64,000 bases of DNA from positions 1,375,029-1,439,028 of the forward strand of contig JADGEX010000001.1 of the NCBI GenBank assembly GCA_016744135.1, written 5' to 3'. The notes beneath the pieces were generated by a model that had not been told where the DNA came from, searched no databases, and saw only the letters and a program-made list of their open reading frames with translations. Source of the DNA: Pseudodesulfovibrio sp. GTDB taxonomy: Bacteria > Desulfobacterota > Desulfovibrionia > Desulfovibrionales > Desulfovibrionaceae. The translations under genes were made by a program, and so were the position numbers. Position 1 is the stretch's first letter. Each line of letters starts with the position of its first letter. Below, one piece after another: positions 60,591-64,000 of this stretch.

Positions 60591-61040
60591 CTATTTCTTG
60601 TCGGCCTTGTTGGCGTCAGGCTTCGTCTCAGCCTTTTCGGCCTTGGGAGCAGCTTCCTTCTCAGGAGCAGTTTCCGCAGCAGGAGCGGCTTTCTTTTTTT
60701 TCGGTTTGGGCGGTGTGCCCTGTTCGACCCAGGTGGTCTTCTCGGTCATAGGCTTGCGGTGCGTGTCCTTCATGGTCAGGCATTTGGTAGGGCATGCATC
60801 GACGCAATAACCGCAAGTAATGCATTCATGAGGATCGCAGGACCAAGTACCCGTAGTTTTATCAACCGTAATGCACTGACAGGGGCATTTGCGTGAGCAC
60901 ATGCCGCAGAAAATGCACTTATCGATGTCAATAACAAGCTCACCGCGATATTTAGGAAACGGATCGCGCACCACGAACGGATAGTTACGGGTGGCGGGTT
61001 TCTTCAACAGGTTCTTGACGACTGTAGGTGTAAACAGCAT
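60591..61040 (-). CDS. echF: Ech hydrogenase subunit F (two [4Fe-4S] ferredoxin-like)
   Basis: From ATG 61040 (GGAGAG 6 bases upstream) this is a 149-residue protein. Two 4Fe-4S motifs are complete: Cys42, 45, 48, 52 and Cys73, 76, 79, 83. They carry electrons between ferredoxin and the hydrogenase core. The last 40 residues are a Lys/Ala/Glu/Pro-rich tail (KPKKKKAAPAAE then KAEKAETKPDANK), which is unusual for EchF. Confidence 0.92.
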   Translation of the reverse strand: MLFTPTVVKNLLKKPATRNYPFVVRDPFPKYRGELVIDIDKCIFCGMCSRKCPCQCITVDKTTGTWSCDPHECITCGYCVDACPTKCLTMKDTHRKPMTEKTTWVEQGTPPKPKKKKAAPAAETAPEKEAAPKAEKAETKPDANKADKK

Positions 61041-61050
61041 GTCAACTCTC

Positions 61051-62130
61051 CTAGCGTTCGGTGCAGCTGATGCACGGGTCAATAGCCAAGACGATGACTG
61101 GCACGTCGGCCAGTTCACAACCCGGCAACATGTGCAGGAGCGGCGGAATATTTGCAAATGTAGGGGTGCGGATACGCAACCGATCCAGATGCTTGGTGCC
61201 ATTGCCCTTGATATAGTAGACGCACTCACCGCGCGGCTGTTCCACGCGCATGTAGACTTCGCCTTCCGGCGGGTTGCCCTTGACCTTGGCGGCAATATCG
61301 CCCTCAGGCAACTTGCTGACGGCCTGACGAACCAAATCAATGGACTGAATTACTTCATGGAAACGGACCGTGGAACGAGCCCAACAGTCACCGGAAGTCT
61401 CAACAACCGGTTCAAAATCCAGCTCGGAGTATGCGCCGTAACCGATCATGCGCATGTCGGATGCGACACCGGAACCACGCAAGGTCGGACCAGCAGCGCC
61501 GAGAACGTAAGCGTCCTCTTTGGACATGTAGCCAATACCAACGGTACGGGACTTGACCGAGTAGTCGTTCATGATGGTGTCCTGCATGGCCTTGACCTCT
61601 TTCTCCACGATTTCCAGCTCGGAGAGAATCCAGCGAATCTGGTCGGGGGAAAGGTCGGCACGGACGCCGCCGATGATGTTGACGGACACGATAACGCGGC
61701 TACCAGCAGTGGCCTCGTTGATGTCCATAATGCGCTCGCGCACTTTCCAGAACTGCATGAACAGGGATTCAAAGCCGAAAGCATCGGCGAACAAGCCCAG
61801 CCAAAGCAGGTGAGAATGCATACGGTGAAGTTCACTCCAGATAACACGCAGCATTTCTGCACGAGCCGGAACTTCAATGTCCATAAGTTCTTCGATGCAC
61901 TGCGAATAGCAGGTGCCGTGAATCATGGAGCAGATGCCACACACGCGTTCGCACACGGTGATCATCTGATGGAAGTCGCGAATATCTGCCAGCTTTTCCA
62001 AACCACGATGAACGTAGCCCAGTGCCGGGATAGCTTCTTTAACGATTTCGTCCTCAACCTTGAGCGTCAAATGAATCGGCTCGGGGAGAACGGGATGCTG
62101 CGGGCCGAAGGGAATTACGGTAGTAGCCAT
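61051..62130 (-). CDS. echE: Ech hydrogenase large ([NiFe]) subunit
   Basis: A 359-residue protein. The four nickel-binding cysteines are present: Cys64 and Cys67 in RVCGICSMIH and Cys353 and Cys356 in DPCISCTER, at the very C-terminus. Complex I NuoD proteins lack these, so this is a true group 4 hydrogenase. The chain ends at the CTER signature with no cleavable tail beyond three residues. It follows echD by 9 bases. Confidence 0.95.
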   Translation of the reverse strand: MATTVIPFGPQHPVLPEPIHLTLKVEDEIVKEAIPALGYVHRGLEKLADIRDFHQMITVCERVCGICSMIHGTCYSQCIEELMDIEVPARAEMLRVIWSELHRMHSHLLWLGLFADAFGFESLFMQFWKVRERIMDINEATAGSRVIVSVNIIGGVRADLSPDQIRWILSELEIVEKEVKAMQDTIMNDYSVKSRTVGIGYMSKEDAYVLGAAGPTLRGSGVASDMRMIGYGAYSELDFEPVVETSGDCWARSTVRFHEVIQSIDLVRQAVSKLPEGDIAAKVKGNPPEGEVYMRVEQPRGECVYYIKGNGTKHLDRLRIRTPTFANIPPLLHMLPGCELADVPVIVLAIDPCISCTER

Positions 62131-62139
62131 TTCAGCCCC

Positions 62140-62508
62140 CTATTTTTTCGGCTCAATCTTGACGTTGGACACCAGGGGAACCTGGGTGACCTCGGGATCA
62201 AGAAAGAGTGTGCGGTTAAAGTCAAGAACCATGCCGTCGAACTTGACGTCCCACTGGTCACGGATTTCATTTTCTACCAGCATGGCGCCAAAGAAGACAC
62301 CGGAAACGCTGGGAATAGGCTTCTTCATGTCGACAGTCATCCGCAGATGAGTATCCTCATATTCCTTATCGAAATGATAAAGAATACCAAGCTTGCCCTC
62401 GCCTTCCTGATATGTGGAAAGCGTGACGAACCGTTGTCCGTCGTTCTTCATATTCATGACCTCTCCGACAACATTGTCGATGGTCACGTCAATAATAGTA
62501 CCTTTCAT
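62140..62508 (-). CDS. echD: Ech hydrogenase subunit D (NuoC-like)
   Basis: A 122-residue protein homologous to the 30-kDa complex I subunit. EGKLGILYHFDKEYEDTHLRM and PSVSGVFFGAMLVENEIRDQW match its pattern. It is the peripheral support subunit of the complex. Confidence 0.88.
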   Translation of the reverse strand: MKGTIIDVTIDNVVGEVMNMKNDGQRFVTLSTYQEGEGKLGILYHFDKEYEDTHLRMTVDMKKPIPSVSGVFFGAMLVENEIRDQWDVKFDGMVLDFNRTLFLDPEVTQVPLVSNVKIEPKK

Positions 62509-62529
62509 ATTATACCTCTGTGGACACGC

Positions 62530-62973
62530 CTATTCGGCTTCTTCCACTTTTTGCGCAAACTTGGCCAACCCTGCGACAACACCGTCGATGATAGCTTCGG
62601 GTTTTGCAGGACAACCGGGAACATACACGTCCACCGGGATGATTTTATCCACGCCGCCAACAACGTTGTAGGCTTCGCGGAACACACCGCCGGTATTGCC
62701 GCATGCGCCGATGGCGATGACAGCCTTGGGCTCAGGCATCTGATCATACAGATTCTTGAGCACCTTTTTATTCCGATGGTTGACAGTACCAGTAACCAGC
62801 AACACGTCAGCGTGCTTAGGATTACCGACGTTGATGATGCCGAACCGCTCCACATCGTACAGCGGTGTCAGGCAAGCCAGAACCTCGATGTCGCAGCCGT
62901 TACAGCTACCGCAATCAAAATGCATGATCCACGGAGACTTGGCGCGAGATTTCTTGATGAATGATCCAAACAT
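62530..62973 (-). CDS. echC: Ech hydrogenase small subunit (NuoB-like)
   Basis: A 147-residue protein. CGSCNGCDIEVLA (Cys21, 24, 27), IGACGNTGG (Cys91) and YVPGCPAKPEA (Cys121) give the proximal [4Fe-4S] cluster ligands. It couples the ferredoxin subunit to the nickel site. Confidence 0.94.
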   Translation of the reverse strand: MFGSFIKKSRAKSPWIMHFDCGSCNGCDIEVLACLTPLYDVERFGIINVGNPKHADVLLVTGTVNHRNKKVLKNLYDQMPEPKAVIAIGACGNTGGVFREAYNVVGGVDKIIPVDVYVPGCPAKPEAIIDGVVAGLAKFAQKVEEAE

Positions 62974-62976
62974 GAT

Positions 62977-63825
62977 TTACCTCGCGTACAGCCAGATGAG
63001 ATTGACAATGGACAGGCCCATACCGAGCAGCCAGACACGCTTGAGCATCCAGCGCCAAGTCATGCGAGCCATAGTGTTGTCCACCAGGATTTCAAGCATG
63101 TAAGTGATCACCAGCAGCACGGCCATCCAAACAACATTGGTGTGCCAGAAGATGGCGCACAAACCGAGAACCAAAATGGTCTCGTACCAGTGGGCAATTT
63201 CAATCAGAGCCAGATAGGGACCGGAATATTCGGTGAGTACACCTTTAACCAGTTCCTGATGACCGTGATGGGACGTGGAGAAGTCAAACGGGGACTTTCT
63301 CAATTTAATGGTTAAGGCATAACCCAGAGCCAGATAAAGCAGCGGCATCTTAGTGATGAGCGGCATATCCTGGGACCAGACAGCGTCCAGAGAGAAGGAG
63401 CCTGTAACCATATAGAAGCCAACAAAAACCAGAATCAAAACTGGCTCGTAAGCAAGAATCTGTATCAATTCGCGCTGTGCGCCCACCTGAGAGTACGGGG
63501 ACTTGGTGGCCATGGCACCCATGACCAAAAAGACCGCACCAACAGCCTGCACAAAGAAAATGAGCAGAAGGTCGCTCTGAGCGAAGAACAGTGCCAAAGA
63601 GGTAGCAGCAGCGATCATATATACCCAGGCGCAGAGGATCTGCCACTGGTTGACCACCATTTTTTCCTTTCCGAACAGTTTGGCCACATCATAGAAAGCC
63701 TGCATGATCGGGGGACCCTGACGAGACTGGAACCATGCGGTGACGCGCCTGTCCAGACCAGCGATGAGACCACCCAAAAGTGGTCCGGCAATGAGTCCGA
63801 TGATAACGAGAATAAGAGTATCCAT
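62977..63825 (-). CDS. echB: Ech hydrogenase membrane subunit (NuoH-like)
   Basis: A 282-residue membrane protein with about eight helices. RRVTAWFQSRQGPPIMQAFYD near 28-48 and QILAYEPVLILVFVG are the NuoH-type marks, with KLRKSPFDFSTSHHGHQELVKG near 175, which includes conserved acidic residues for coupling. It overlaps echA by one base (TAATG). Confidence 0.93.
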   Translation of the reverse strand: MDTLILVIIGLIAGPLLGGLIAGLDRRVTAWFQSRQGPPIMQAFYDVAKLFGKEKMVVNQWQILCAWVYMIAAATSLALFFAQSDLLLIFFVQAVGAVFLVMGAMATKSPYSQVGAQRELIQILAYEPVLILVFVGFYMVTGSFSLDAVWSQDMPLITKMPLLYLALGYALTIKLRKSPFDFSTSHHGHQELVKGVLTEYSGPYLALIEIAHWYETILVLGLCAIFWHTNVVWMAVLLVITYMLEILVDNTMARMTWRWMLKRVWLLGMGLSIVNLIWLYAR

Positions 63826-64000
63826 TAGATCGCCCCTCCCAACATAAGCACAATCAAAGCGATCGCGAGTGCGTTGAAGATAGGCGTCAGCTTACCTTCA
63901 GCGAACAGCTCGCCCAGGTACATGTTACCAGCTGCAAACGGTACATCACCATTCATGGGACCGATGTAAGTACCGTCTGTTGATGAATTCGCGCCACCCA
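63825..64000 (-). CDS. echA: Ech hydrogenase subunit A (NuoL-like antiporter subunit), C-terminal end
   Basis: The reverse strand from the window edge to TAA 63827-63825 is open for 58 codons. It ends in LTPIFNALAIALIVLMLGGA, a terminal membrane helix, and lies directly before echB. By position and helix it is EchA; the bulk of the protein is outside the window, so its length is unknown. Confidence 0.8.
   Translation of the reverse strand, partial: GGANSSTDGTYIGPMNGDVPFAAGNMYLGELFAEGKLTPIFNALAIALIVLMLGGAI

Noticed and set aside
60591-63825. The ech genes as complex I (nuo) genes
   Set aside because: EchE has all four nickel-binding cysteines, which NuoD lacks.

Overview
The window looks like a sulfate-reducing deltaproteobacterium of the Desulfovibrio / Pseudodesulfovibrio type. 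The pointers are a group 4 Ech-type [NiFe] hydrogenase operon, a molybdenum-storage-like protein, an in-frame UGA selenoprotein, and the mix of housekeeping genes (rplU-rpmA-obgE, xseA-xseB-ispA-dxs, proS-ispG). The genus is inferred from gene content only.

Positions 1-12569, all minus strand, hold a tightly packed operon of 15 genes with mostly overlapping ends. Read 5' to 3' it is: ketoreductase, ketosynthase, FAD oxidoreductase, ketosynthase, ACP, acyltransferase, small lipoprotein, radical SAM/SPASM protein, ApeP-like dehydratase, LolA-like carrier, MMPL exporter, DUF3261-like lipoprotein, second hotdog dehydratase, hotdog thioesterase, and the start of a family 2 glycosyltransferase. This is the kit of an aryl-polyene-like envelope lipid pathway, with a radical SAM enzyme and a phytoene-desaturase-like enzyme added. 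Its product cannot be named from the sequence.

Positions 12657-13952 hold an intact IS3-family insertion sequence directly upstream of that operon. Positions 13953-23261 are an AT-richer mobile island: a TraG/VirD4-like ATPase without membrane helices, a zinc-ribbon protein, a serine recombinase homologue without its nucleophilic serine, XRE regulators, a HipBA pair, AlpA/Xis-type DNA-binding proteins and a tyrosine integrase. The integrase lies against the 3' end of tRNA-Ala(GGC) at 23362-23437. Two copies of a palindromic operator-like element (near 14150 and 17930) and two clusters of 10-bp-phased repeats (21372-21520) lie in the island.

From 23581 to 64000 the content is mostly chromosomal: two Dpp-type permeases with an alginate-lyase-like protein; recN; marC; two periplasmic solute-binding-like proteins; an acyl-ACP thioesterase; an HD-GYP protein; and an ECF sigma locus that appears to drive an anti-sigma-like protein with an early-set/CBM48-like domain and three exported proteins. 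Next come nitroreductase, MBL hydrolase, a small selenoprotein, an FMN reductase and comF in one overlapping operon; rplU-rpmA-obgE; a MosA/MosB-like kinase-fold protein; padR; a TiaS-like protein; an MFS transporter; proB; a 1.1-kb non-coding stretch with a long nested palindrome; a YchJ-like protein; the xseA-M23-M23-membrane protein-xseB-ispA-dxs operon; a LysE exporter; proS-ispG; a DMT transporter; and echA-F, with echA running off the right edge. A dispersed palindromic repeat family occurs at 28270, 55511 and 56349.
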